Shown in pieces: positions 52,472-59,585 of a stretch of DNA of 64,000 bases. The DNA comes from Hydrocarboniclastica marina (GTDB lineage Bacteria > Pseudomonadota > Gammaproteobacteria > Pseudomonadales > Oleiphilaceae). A program made the position numbers and the translations under genes. Below the pieces are notes generated by a model. It was not told where the DNA came from. It searched no databases and saw only the letters and a list, made by a program, of their open reading frames with translations. Numbering within the stretch: position 1 is the first letter of the stretch; every line of letters starts with the position of its first letter. Where the stretch lies: assembly GCF_004851605.1 (NCBI RefSeq), contig NZ_CP031094.1, positions 1-64,000 on the forward strand, written 5' to 3'.

Positions 52472-52879
52472 CTACTTAACTGCGTTAAGCCGTGTTTTAT
52501 ACTCGTTTGAGTATGCACTGGCGGTCAGATGGAGATTTGATCGGAGGCGGTTATCTGACTCGAGAGCAGCCTTGATCACTTGCTGGCTTGGGCTGAGGCT
52601 AAAAAGGAGCTTTTCGGACATCTGATGTATCACCCGGTTGAACCGGAAAGCAGGGACGTTTGCGATGTCCCTCGCCAATGTGGCAGAGACTCCGAAACGT
52701 CGAGCGGCTTCCTGCGGGTCGAGAGCACATGCACTGTGGAGCTGCCAAAGCAGTGCCGTTGTTATCTCGGCCATTGGGTCTTCGCTTACGTCGCTATGCA
52801 CCCTTTGAACTTTTGCTTCGATACTGTCGAGGAGAGAAGCAAGACCTGATTCTTGGACGGTTGATTCATTGATGTTCAT
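52472..52879 (-). CDS. FlhD-like transcriptional activator subunit (SetD/AcaD type)
   Basis: The 135-residue product has a largely helical pattern. A central segment, 'ITTALLWQLHSACALDPQEAARRFGVSATLARDIANVPAFRFNRVIHQM', matches FlhD ('...LAQRLIVQD...A..RLGI......L..L......K.....N.L'). Start 52879 has AGGTG 6 bases upstream. It follows the transglycosylase by 24 bases. With the FlhC-like subunit it probably forms the heteromeric activator of transfer genes. Identification rests on pattern and pairing. Confidence 0.7.
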   Translation of the reverse strand: MNINESTVQESGLASLLDSIEAKVQRVHSDVSEDPMAEITTALLWQLHSACALDPQEAARRFGVSATLARDIANVPAFRFNRVIHQMSEKLLFSLSPSQQVIKAALESDNRLRSNLHLTASAYSNEYKTRLNAVK

Positions 52880-52902
52880 TGCACGCACCTAAAAGTTAAA
52901 AG

Positions 52903-53511
52903 TTACTCAAGAGGTTTAAGGTTTGTAGCCGGGATGGCACCCGTTTGTGCTACGAGGTTCTGGTGGACGGCCAAAACCCTTTTTCCAAATAACAAAGCCC
53001 TTTCTTGGTCACCCCATGAGTGATAGCGACCTATTCCCAGGGCAAGATTGTCAGTTGAGTCAATTGCTTCTTTGAGTACTTCAGCAGCGACGTTGAGATT
53101 GGTCTCGTAGTCGAGCAACTCATCTGGCGAGGTAACCTTTTTTGCTCGGGTCGCCTGCCAATAGACGTTGACCTGTGCAGGCCCAACGTCAATTCTGTCA
53201 CCATATTTCAAAGAGAAGAGTTTCCAGGCGGCCCGGTACTCAGCCTCGTCTGAGGCGTAGATACGTGCATCCTTAGCTCTGATTACATAAGGCCAGGGGA
53301 TAACGTTTCCGTCTCCGGTGGCTTTGCCCGACTCGACTAGAGTCAGAGCATATAAAAGGTAGGGATCGATCTCGGCATTAACTGCAGCACTTTCGTAGAC
53401 AGTCCCCCCAAGACTGAGATACGGCTCAGCTTGCGCGACCGTATTCGCGAATAATGCCGTTAAAATGAATGTAAATCGAATCCAAGCACGACAATAAATT
53501 GACGATGTCAC
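52903..53511 (-). CDS. Lytic transglycosylase (SLT-type)
   Basis: The 202-residue product has a signal peptide (about 1-28, 'NTVAQAE'), then an SLT-like lysozyme domain with the catalytic Glu in 'PYLLYALTLVESGKATGDG' (about 62) and 'DVGPAQVNVYWQ' in place of the usual GxMQ motif, followed by 'NLNVAAEVLKEAI' and 'GIGRYHSW'. It cuts peptidoglycan to let the transfer apparatus through the wall. It is in the same minus-strand series as the ParM-like and FlhD-like genes. Confidence 0.85.
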   Translation of the reverse strand: MTSSIYCRAWIRFTFILTALFANTVAQAEPYLSLGGTVYESAAVNAEIDPYLLYALTLVESGKATGDGNVIPWPYVIRAKDARIYASDEAEYRAAWKLFSLKYGDRIDVGPAQVNVYWQATRAKKVTSPDELLDYETNLNVAAEVLKEAIDSTDNLALGIGRYHSWGDQERALLFGKRVLAVHQNLVAQTGAIPATNLKPLE

Positions 53512-53573
53512 TAGCCTTCCTCTCGCAACATACCTAACTACATGAATAGAAAGTAATAATAAAATTGTAGTGA

Positions 53574-53630
53574 GTTGTAAAACTTAATTAAATCAAGACA
53601 TAAGCTTTAGAAATAGCACTGTTTTACAAC
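53574..53630. repeat. Inverted repeat upstream of transglycosylase
   Basis: GTTGTAAAAC (53574-53583) and GTTTTACAAC (53621-53630) are perfect inverses. They are nested inside ACTACATG (about 53537) and CATGTAGT (53631). The second arm overlaps the end of the ParM-partner gene. Possible operator. Confidence 0.5.
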
Positions 53631-54079
53631 CATGTAGTGTCCCCTTCGTCGAACAAACCTGCCGCCAAACCGAGACGGTCGATCTCGCTTTTTGATGAGC
53701 GTTTATCGTCCAGTTTCTGCTCAGAATGCTGAGCAGAGCGAGGGCCAGGAGAAGGGCATTCACCTCTCATGGCAAGTAGGCCCAGGTTGGCCAGCAGCTT
53801 TAGCCTTTTTGCTTTACTTAGGTCCGAACTGTGGAGTTTAGACAGCAACTCCGGGTACGCATCAGAAAGGCGAATGTTGACTCTTCCATTCCAATCCGAC
53901 TCAAGAGGTCCCGTCTGCTCTATGCCAAGCATGGGCATTTCAATGCCTGAGTTCTCAATCACCGCACCGACGCTTGCGAGCACTTTAAAGCGCTCGCCTT
54001 TGGAGTTTCCGTAACCCGCGAGGTGCGTGTGCAGCTCCTGAAAAGCTGGCCCCACAATCACATTGATTCGTTCGCTCAT
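53624..54079 (-). CDS. ParM partner protein (ParR/SrpR-like, tentative)
   Basis: The 151-residue product follows the ParM-like gene by 15 bases. A central 'RVNIRLSDAYPELLSKLHSSDLSKAKRLKLLANLGLLAM' (about 66-105) could be a ribbon-helix-helix-like DNA-binding unit, as in ParR-type centromere-binding proteins. The C-terminal 45 residues are polar and acidic. Partner role is inferred from gene order. Confidence 0.6.
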   Translation of the reverse strand: MSERINVIVGPAFQELHTHLAGYGNSKGERFKVLASVGAVIENSGIEMPMLGIEQTGPLESDWNGRVNIRLSDAYPELLSKLHSSDLSKAKRLKLLANLGLLAMRGECPSPGPRSAQHSEQKLDDKRSSKSEIDRLGLAAGLFDEGDTTWL

Positions 54080-54094
54080 CGCGCACGACCTCTA

Positions 54095-55126
54095 CTAAGC
54101 GGCTTGAAGGTTCTTAGCGGCGTATCCTTGAGCCGTGAGCCAGTAACCCTCGGCGATCGCCGTGACTGGGTTTTCGAAAGTGACGATATGTTTGCAGCCG
54201 GGGAATATCTCTTTCGCGGCCTCCTTATATAGATCGGCCCCGCCGCCTGTAAGGACCAGGATGTCTGCGACGTTGTCCTGCAGTGCCATATCGGTCTTCA
54301 TGTCCGAGAGAGCTAACCGGGAGACCTCCGCCGCGGCCTTCTCCAAGAATGGTTTGAACTCGACAAAGGTTCCGTTGGCCAATATTTCGCTCTCCCCTTT
54401 TCTAAGGGCACTCTCGATACTCTTCTTCACGTTTGCGCCGGCACCGTACTCAGCACGAAGCATCTGAGCTGCCTGGTCGATGACCCGATACATTGCTCGA
54501 ATAGAAGTTCCGGATGACTCGCGGATCAAACCACCATTTTTGAGAGTTACCCAATCTACAGAGAAGAAACCGGGATCGACCACGACGGTCTGGCCGACCT
54601 TGATCATCTTCGCCATGCTTGAGTTATCCGCATGCTCGTAAACCATTCTTACGAACGCAGCGCTTGGCTGCGGCCGAACAACAACCTTTTTCACAGTCAC
54701 TGTGCGTTTGTTGCTGACTTTGTGTTCTCCCTCCATCTGTTGTGTGAGGGCACTGACGACGGCAGGGTCTTTGGCTTGAGAGACAGGCAGGCCTGTTACC
54801 AGCACATCTATGACGTCGCGCTCTGCCATCATCAATGCGGCCAGAAAAACTGCCCTGTACTGGTTCGTCTGGGCGTAGTCATAGTTCAGCTCACGCTGAT
54901 CCTTCATTATTGAAGAAGGGTCAATGCATGCGAACCACTCTTCCCCGTCGATCTGTACCGGCATCCGGTCATCATCGAGATCATTGCCGGCGTCGATGCA
55001 ATGAGCGACGGGAGCAGCCCCAACTGGGCGAACCAACGTAGTCGCCTCAAGGAAGCTCCCCCCTAGCTCACCCATTTTCAGTTTCAAACCGCTGTACCCG
55101 ATATCGATTCCCATACCGTATGGCAT
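54095..55126 (-). CDS. parM: ParM/StbA-like actin segregation protein
   Basis: The 343-residue product has actin-fold motifs: phosphate-1 'GIDIGYSGLKLKMG' (about 6-19), phosphate-2 'VVVDPGFFSVDWV' (about 186) and the adenosine motif 'DILVLTGGGADLYKEA' (about 290). ParM-type filaments push plasmid copies apart. It is located beside a repeat-rich region (55127-55735), probably containing the centromere, and upstream of a ParR-like gene on the same strand. SXT/IncA/C elements have an equivalent gene next to mobI. Confidence 0.87.
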   Translation of the reverse strand: MPYGMGIDIGYSGLKLKMGELGGSFLEATTLVRPVGAAPVAHCIDAGNDLDDDRMPVQIDGEEWFACIDPSSIMKDQRELNYDYAQTNQYRAVFLAALMMAERDVIDVLVTGLPVSQAKDPAVVSALTQQMEGEHKVSNKRTVTVKKVVVRPQPSAAFVRMVYEHADNSSMAKMIKVGQTVVVDPGFFSVDWVTLKNGGLIRESSGTSIRAMYRVIDQAAQMLRAEYGAGANVKKSIESALRKGESEILANGTFVEFKPFLEKAAAEVSRLALSDMKTDMALQDNVADILVLTGGGADLYKEAAKEIFPGCKHIVTFENPVTAIAEGYWLTAQGYAAKNLQAA

Positions 55127-55735
55127 ATCTACCTCTCAAATGGTTTGTGTGGGAGACCATTTTATTTCTGGCACCCGGCCGGAATCGGAGAGTTAACGGC
55201 TAAAAACGATACTAACCCTTGCCACTGACGCCGTAGACACACCAAAAGGCGTCTCAAGCGAAGTGTGTCTACAGAAAAAGGGAGGAACAGCACCGACACA
55301 ACGCCATACGGCGTCAGTGACCGCCCCAGGCTGTACGCCGGGTCAACAAAAGCACCAATAGGCGTCACAACCGCCATTTAATGTGGTTGGCCTGGCGAAG
55401 TCCCCTCCCCTCCTATTCGTCTCAAACGCTGGTTGAACTGATCCAGGACGTGTCAAAGGCGAGGCATGGAAAACACCTCCTGTACAAAGATCTTTGATCA
55501 AGGGCTGTATTTGGGTCCAGAGAGGAAACAGATTGTTCTGAACACTGGCTGAACAAAGATCTTTGTTCAAAGTGCGCCTCTTAGGCTAGACCCCGTAGTT
55601 AGCGTAGAAAAAACGCCGCGATTACAAAGATCGGTGTTCAAGGACTGTTTTAAACTTCGCGGCAGGATTGAGTCGTCCCGTGTACAGGGCGGAGGAAATA
55701 CAAAGAGCTATATATGTGGAAAAGGTGTGTTTCAG
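55127..55735. other. Repeat-rich region between parM-like and mobI-like genes (oriT/centromere candidate)
   Basis: 609 bases, no gene. It contains perfect inverted repeats GTAGACACAC/GTGTGTCTAC (55233-55242 with 55263-55272) and CACTGACGCCGTA/TACGGCGTCAGTG (55223-55235 with 55307-55319). Near-direct repeats CACCAAAAGGCGTC (about 55241) and CACCAATAGGCGTC (about 55353) occur, and three CAAAGATC palindromic sites about 70 bases apart. In SXT/IncA/C elements oriT lies upstream of mobI, and centromeres lie next to parM. Confidence 0.65.
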
Positions 55736-56230
55736 ATGGCTGGCTATGACGATAGATGGTTTGCGACCCAAGATCAGATACTCGAAGCGCAGGAAGAGCT
55801 GATCGCAGAGGAAGCACAAGACATGGTCGATAACTTCTGGAGCCAGATAAAGGCCCGGAAGAGTCAGAATCAAAGCGAGGGGCGGATTGGATGTCGGGTG
55901 GTCCACCGTAAGGGAGGAAAAATCCAGATTATTTGGTACGAAAAAAGGTGGAGCGGACCCAGTGGCGCCAAAAAGCTATTCAGTGTTGCGATAGCACGAG
56001 GCAAACGGAATAAATATCCTCGACAGAAATTCTCAAGGTTCACCAGCTGGGAGCAGGAACTGGCCGTTATGTTCGAAGAGGATTTTGCCCACCTTAGAGC
56101 CGCATCCGGTGCAATCAGTCAGCAACGCCAATCCATGAAAAAGATGATGATAGCTTTCAGGTCCCTGGGCTACACAGACGGAACACACTTTCTTGATGTG
56201 GAAGAAGAGGAAGAAATGGACGATGGATAG
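55736..56230 (+). CDS. mobI: MobI-like conjugative transfer protein
   Basis: The 164-residue product from MAGYDDRW (AAGGTG about 8 bases upstream) has an acidic helix 'LEAQEELIAEEAQDMVDNFWSQIKARK' and then 'GRIGCRVVHRKGGKIQIIWYEKRWSGPSGAKKLFSVAIARGKRNKYPRQKF', followed by 'WEQELAVMFEEDFAHLR'. This matches my recollection of the MobI(A/C) family pattern (GR.G.RV...G....W......K...S..I..G....Y....F....WE...). MobI is essential for SXT/IncA/C transfer and acts near oriT. It has an acidic tail (EEEEEMDD). The longer frame to 55634 includes an unlikely N-terminus. Confidence 0.75.
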   Translation: MAGYDDRWFATQDQILEAQEELIAEEAQDMVDNFWSQIKARKSQNQSEGRIGCRVVHRKGGKIQIIWYEKRWSGPSGAKKLFSVAIARGKRNKYPRQKFSRFTSWEQELAVMFEEDFAHLRAASGAISQQRQSMKKMMIAFRSLGYTDGTHFLDVEEEEEMDDG

Positions 56231-56300
56231 CCCGGGTGCAGAGAAATGATGCGTAACCCAAACCGAGGCACCTCCCGGATTTGGTGTAATATTACCAATA

Positions 56301-56325
56301 CGGTTTGTGTTGGACGCACAAACCG
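56301..56325. other. Perfect 9-bp hairpin downstream of mobI-like gene
   Basis: CGGTTTGTG-TTGGACG-CACAAACCG, preceded by GTAATATTAC. No frame explains it. It could belong to a small RNA ending at the terminator 70 bases on, or be a DNA-processing site. The remainder of 56231-56687 shows no convincing gene. Confidence 0.45.
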
Positions 56326-56391
56326 CGCAATGGACTGGACATCCTTTGCGACTAAGAGCGCGGATAGCGCCACGCACGCACACACTTTGAT

Positions 56392-56413
56392 GGGGTCAAG
56401 AGGCCCCTTTTTT
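56392..56413 (+). terminator. Rho-independent terminator
   Basis: GGGGTC-AAGA-GGCCCC followed by TTTTTT on the plus strand. It ends the mobI-like transcript or a small RNA. Confidence 0.85.
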
Positions 56414-56687
56414 AATCTTCCTGCCAGAACATTGCCCGTTCCTCCTAAAAAAAGCTGCCAACTCCCGGTTTAGCCGATCACAACATAAATACCCTATTTC
56501 ACAAGCGCTTCGTTCTAAGAGAACACGGCGTCTCAAACTGTACGCAGTACCCAGCCATCGAAATCCTTACGGCAAAATGCTCAAACTCCCTGCTGCGCTC
56601 AAGAAAGCAGAGTCAGATTGTTATTGCCGAGCAGATGCCGAGGATTACCCAGGGCCTAAACGGCTTGATGTGACAAAGGAGGTGAGC

Positions 56688-57479
56688 ATGCTTATCGAGG
56701 TGATCGGGGGATTGTCATTCATAGCGGCAGCATCACATGTTGCCGTAAAGGCGATAGACCGGAGAACGACACAAAAGGGAATTCAGACGGCCAGAGAGCT
56801 GGACCAACAGGAGCGAGTCTTCGGCACATTCGCTTCTTTCGTTAACGACATACCGCGGGAACTGGTTCCAGGACCCGTCTTTGAGTATGCATTACACCAA
56901 CAAAGCCGCATCGCAGAAGCCATATCACGACAATCCCCGACACCCATGGTTTGGGAGGGGAACCTGAAGGATGCCCGAAAGCTAGAGCGGCACTACCGCA
57001 AAGGGAAAATGGCACCAGGACCGAACATCTCTGAACTATCAGATCGAGACAATGCGCGGCAGGTCCACGACACCTTGCTAAGGGTGTCCCGGGTAATAGC
57101 CAGTGCCGACACACAAGCTGCCGCTGACCTGGGGCTGCACTTGCAAGAGATGGTTCGCATAGCGCGTGTACGAGTACCTGCGGAATATCACTACCGCCGA
57201 GGCGTTAAGTCATCTTGTGACAATCTTCCCGGGGAAGCTTTGACCCACTACCGCCTTGCGCTGAGCTGTCTTACCGCATACCTAGAACAGGACAAGCCAG
57301 GCTGGTGGCACGACCTGAAAGACAGGGTTGAACAAAGCAGTGAGCGAGCGCGTTCTGTGCGGAGTAAACAGCCGTCCCGACTAGAGTCCGAGGTAGCGGC
57401 TCTGACTCACAAGAACAAAGCCAACCTCTACGATGAACCGCCAGCGCTCAAACTTACTGCCGAGGAGACCAGCTCATGA
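56688..57479 (+). CDS. Unidentified membrane-anchored protein
   Basis: The 263-residue product starts at MLIEVIGG, preceded by the near-perfect AAGGAGGTG; the upstream frame to 56577 is not needed. It has one N-terminal hydrophobic segment (about 2-18) that could anchor it, then a soluble helical domain. No family recognised. The stop overlaps the next gene by ATGA, so a two- or three-gene unit is likely. Confidence 0.7.
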   Translation: MLIEVIGGLSFIAAASHVAVKAIDRRTTQKGIQTARELDQQERVFGTFASFVNDIPRELVPGPVFEYALHQQSRIAEAISRQSPTPMVWEGNLKDARKLERHYRKGKMAPGPNISELSDRDNARQVHDTLLRVSRVIASADTQAAADLGLHLQEMVRIARVRVPAEYHYRRGVKSSCDNLPGEALTHYRLALSCLTAYLEQDKPGWWHDLKDRVEQSSERARSVRSKQPSRLESEVAALTHKNKANLYDEPPALKLTAEETSS

Positions 57480-57757
57480 ACGGGAATTGTTCCAACCGAG
57501 CAATCGTCATTGGCGAGATGGCCGAGGAAATTGGCGGTGCCCAGGCAATATCATACCTACCTGCTGGATATGACGGCGCCTGCAGCATAGTTGTAGGGCT
57601 GGATACTGAAAGAACAGTTGCCGTGATGCCAAATACGACCGAGGGCCGTCGTGTGGCGCTTTACGCGATTCGACCAGAAGGATACGCCACATCGGCTTAC
57701 GTCTTCCCTTCAAGCGGTAGCGACGTGACACACCAGACCCTGGAGGACTGGATATGA
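57476..57757 (+). CDS. Unidentified 93-residue protein
   Basis: A small soluble protein with 'AQAISYLPAGYDGACSIVVGLDTERTVAVMPNTTEGRRVALYAIRPEGYATSAYVF', probably a beta-rich domain. Its start overlaps the previous stop, and its stop overlaps a further 32-codon frame (57754-57852) that starts with GGAGG nearby. No known family. Confidence 0.65.
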   Translation: MNGNCSNRAIVIGEMAEEIGGAQAISYLPAGYDGACSIVVGLDTERTVAVMPNTTEGRRVALYAIRPEGYATSAYVFPSSGSDVTHQTLEDWI

Positions 57758-57852
57758 GCAACCTGGCCTGCGTATACCTAAAGCGATGCTGTACCGCCAT
57801 GGTTCACGGCTCTGATCTGGCAAAGACCAATCCCGGGGCGAAGTTCTCCTGA
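57754..57852 (+). CDS. Possible 32-residue peptide
   Basis: ATGA overlap with the previous gene and GGAGG 8 bases upstream support translation. The product (MSNLACVYLKRCC...) has three Cys. Too short to assign; could be a chance frame. The next 298 bases (57853-58150) hold only a CCCCATCA/TGATGGGG hairpin. Confidence 0.3.
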   Translation: MSNLACVYLKRCCTAMVHGSDLAKTNPGAKFS

Positions 57853-57951
57853 GCAATCCCCCTCCTGGTAACGTGCTCTTTCTCGCATTCCCTGCGTAGC
57901 TGCAGTCCCGGTGGCTGAAAGCCACTGATAACCCTTCTTGCGAATACCCCT

Positions 57952-57972
57952 CCCCATCATGGAATGATGGGG
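57952..57972 (+). terminator. Hairpin, possible terminator
   Basis: CCCCATCA-TGGAA-TGATGGGG, perfect 8-bp stem, followed by CCGATTCTTTAC (weak T-run). Confidence 0.4.
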
Positions 57973-58150
57973 CCGATTCTTTACTCTTCCGTTGTATCAG
58001 TGATCGGTAACCCCCGGCCGGAGCACAAGCGTAGGACGCGCCCAGCGTTGCATTATTCCTGCCCCTGTTACTTTGTAGTTGCCGGCCGGGGTAGGCTTCT
58101 GATTCCCAGCCCATCAGGATTGTTCCGGCACCACTAACCGGGGATTAGCT

Positions 58151-58699
58151 GTGTCCAGCTCGATGCGTTCATTTTATGACTTTGCGCTTTCCAAGCAGCT
58201 TATCAGCGGCGTCCGGCCTCGGGCGGACATACAGCCTTCCCCCTGGGGAACCGGCTGTTTCCAGTCTCTGTTCTACCTCGAGTTCATGGACCAATCCGGC
58301 CGGACTAACCATAAGGACTGGCTCTACCTGGCGGCCTTCGTTGCTTCCCCCTCCTCCGAGCCCAGCTACAAACAGGCGATCGGCCATGGCCACAGTGTCG
58401 GCCAAGATTCGGCCGAGGCAGATCTTATGGCCGCCCTTAGGTTCGTCGAAAGCGGCGAGGCTCAGTGCATTTACGCTGATGCAGATATGCTTCCGATATC
58501 TGCTGAGCTGTACCCCAGACTCAATGAGATAACAGGGGCAACGTCGCCAGTAGAAGAAAGGGCAGCCATGCCGGGTGCTGTGCTCGACATAAGCGCCATG
58601 ATTCTTGCTGAGCTCACTTCAGGACACGACTTCTGGCGCCGGGTCTGGACGCCGACCATTAAGGACGTGGTGATTCCCGGGGCAGGTTGGTACTTCTGA
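58151..58699 (+). CDS. Unidentified 182-residue protein
   Basis: The frame opens with GTG at 58151. There is no strong Shine-Dalgarno, so a start at Met5 is possible. The product appears soluble, with 'SVGQDSAEADLMAALRFVESGEAQCIYADADMLPISAELYPRLNEITG' and an ending in GAGWYF. Not recognised. Composition is typical of real coding sequence. Confidence 0.6.
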   Translation: MSSSMRSFYDFALSKQLISGVRPRADIQPSPWGTGCFQSLFYLEFMDQSGRTNHKDWLYLAAFVASPSSEPSYKQAIGHGHSVGQDSAEADLMAALRFVESGEAQCIYADADMLPISAELYPRLNEITGATSPVEERAAMPGAVLDISAMILAELTSGHDFWRRVWTPTIKDVVIPGAGWYF

Positions 58700-58772
58700 T
58701 GCTCACGGGCCGGCGCTTACGGCGAGGCCCAGCCTTATCCGCACGTTTCTGCAGCTTTTTCTTAGAAAATAT

Positions 58773-58841
58773 CTATCTCCAATAAATATTCAGGTCGGAA
58801 GAAATTTCGATCTGAAATCCACATTGATAACTTGGAGATAG
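58773..58841 (+). promoter_or_regulatory. Nested leader structure hiding SD of small membrane gene
   Basis: CTATCTCCAA (58773-58782) and TTGGAGATAG (58832-58841) are perfect inverses. The second arm contains the GGAG of the next gene. Inside the 49-base loop TTCAGGTCG and CGATCTGAA form a second 9-bp stem. Confidence 0.55.
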
Positions 58842-58844
58842 AAA

Positions 58845-59090
58845 ATGGAAATCAACCTCAATTACATACTCGACGGCTGTTATTGGACAGCTCTCATACT
58901 CACCATTGTCCTGCCCTTGGCCCTTCCCTGCTGTGTAGCTGCGATCCTTGCGGCCAACACCACTTGCCTTGCATCCGGATCGCTTCGACTCGGATTGCGG
59001 ATATGGCAGGTCCGCTCACCGTCCTCTGCACTTCGCACTTCATGGCGGCGTTGGGCATGCGAACTGGTCCGGTTGATACTTGAGCCGTGA
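58845..59090 (+). CDS. Small membrane protein
   Basis: The 81-residue product has one long hydrophobic segment (about 13-43, 'YWTALILTIVLPLALPCCVAAILAANTTC') and a basic, Arg/Trp-rich C-terminus likely in the cytoplasm. The Shine-Dalgarno GGAG 7-8 bases upstream is buried in a 10-bp stem, suggesting conditional translation or toxicity when over-expressed. A toxin-like small membrane protein is possible but unproven. Confidence 0.5.
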   Translation: MEINLNYILDGCYWTALILTIVLPLALPCCVAAILAANTTCLASGSLRLGLRIWQVRSPSSALRTSWRRWACELVRLILEP

Positions 59091-59207
59091 GTTAAGCTGG
59101 AGTTGAGCCGAGAAATCAGTCGTTCACCATCGAGTCCACAAACCTGACGTTGCCTATGAGATAGAATTGGGTGGATTGAGACGTTGGGGCCCTGAGGCGA
59201 GGTACCG

Positions 59208-59585
59208 GTGACTATTGATACAGTTTTGGTCTGGGGCGGGTTGATCATCGCCCTCCTCGATTCGACGGGCTACGGCGATGAGATTAACCACCTGGTCGAT
59301 CGGATCGTTGGTGGTACCGTGCTGAGTATAAAAAACCGGGAGTTCCCGGTTACCGGGTGGCATCGAAACTTCCACACCTGGTTGATGGCCCAAACTCTGC
59401 TGCAGCAACACGAGAATGGAACCCGAAGAATGCCAGAGCGGTTTGCTGAAGCTCCTGAGATCAAAAAAGCACTGGGCGCACCGGGGAATAGCCCGCCGGA
59501 TTCTCGAATCAGACCAGGACCACCTTCTGCCCGTGGCCATGAAGCAACTGGAGCGTGGCTATCAGCTTTGCACGTACCGACGTGA
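59208..59585 (+). CDS. Possible N-terminal part of frameshifted gene
   Basis: GTG-initiated frame. Residues 1-70 look genuine ('TVLVWGGLIIALLDSTGYGDEINHLVDRIV...', one hydrophobic segment), while residues after about 71 become Pro/Arg/Gly-rich, as out-of-frame readings do. At that point the next frame (59416) becomes protein-like. Either a +1 shift near 59410-59416 split one gene, or these are two overlapping genes. Confidence 0.4.
   Translation: MTIDTVLVWGGLIIALLDSTGYGDEINHLVDRIVGGTVLSIKNREFPVTGWHRNFHTWLMAQTLLQQHENGTRRMPERFAEAPEIKKALGAPGNSPPDSRIRPGPPSARGHEATGAWLSALHVPT

Noticed and set aside
56246-56473. 75-codon plus-strand frame after mobI
   Set aside because: It runs through a strong hairpin and a rho-independent terminator and has no coding character.
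57710-58114. 134-codon minus frame in the interval after the 93-residue gene
   Set aside because: Arg/Ser/Gly-rich with no start signal, crosses the 57952 hairpin; likely chance.
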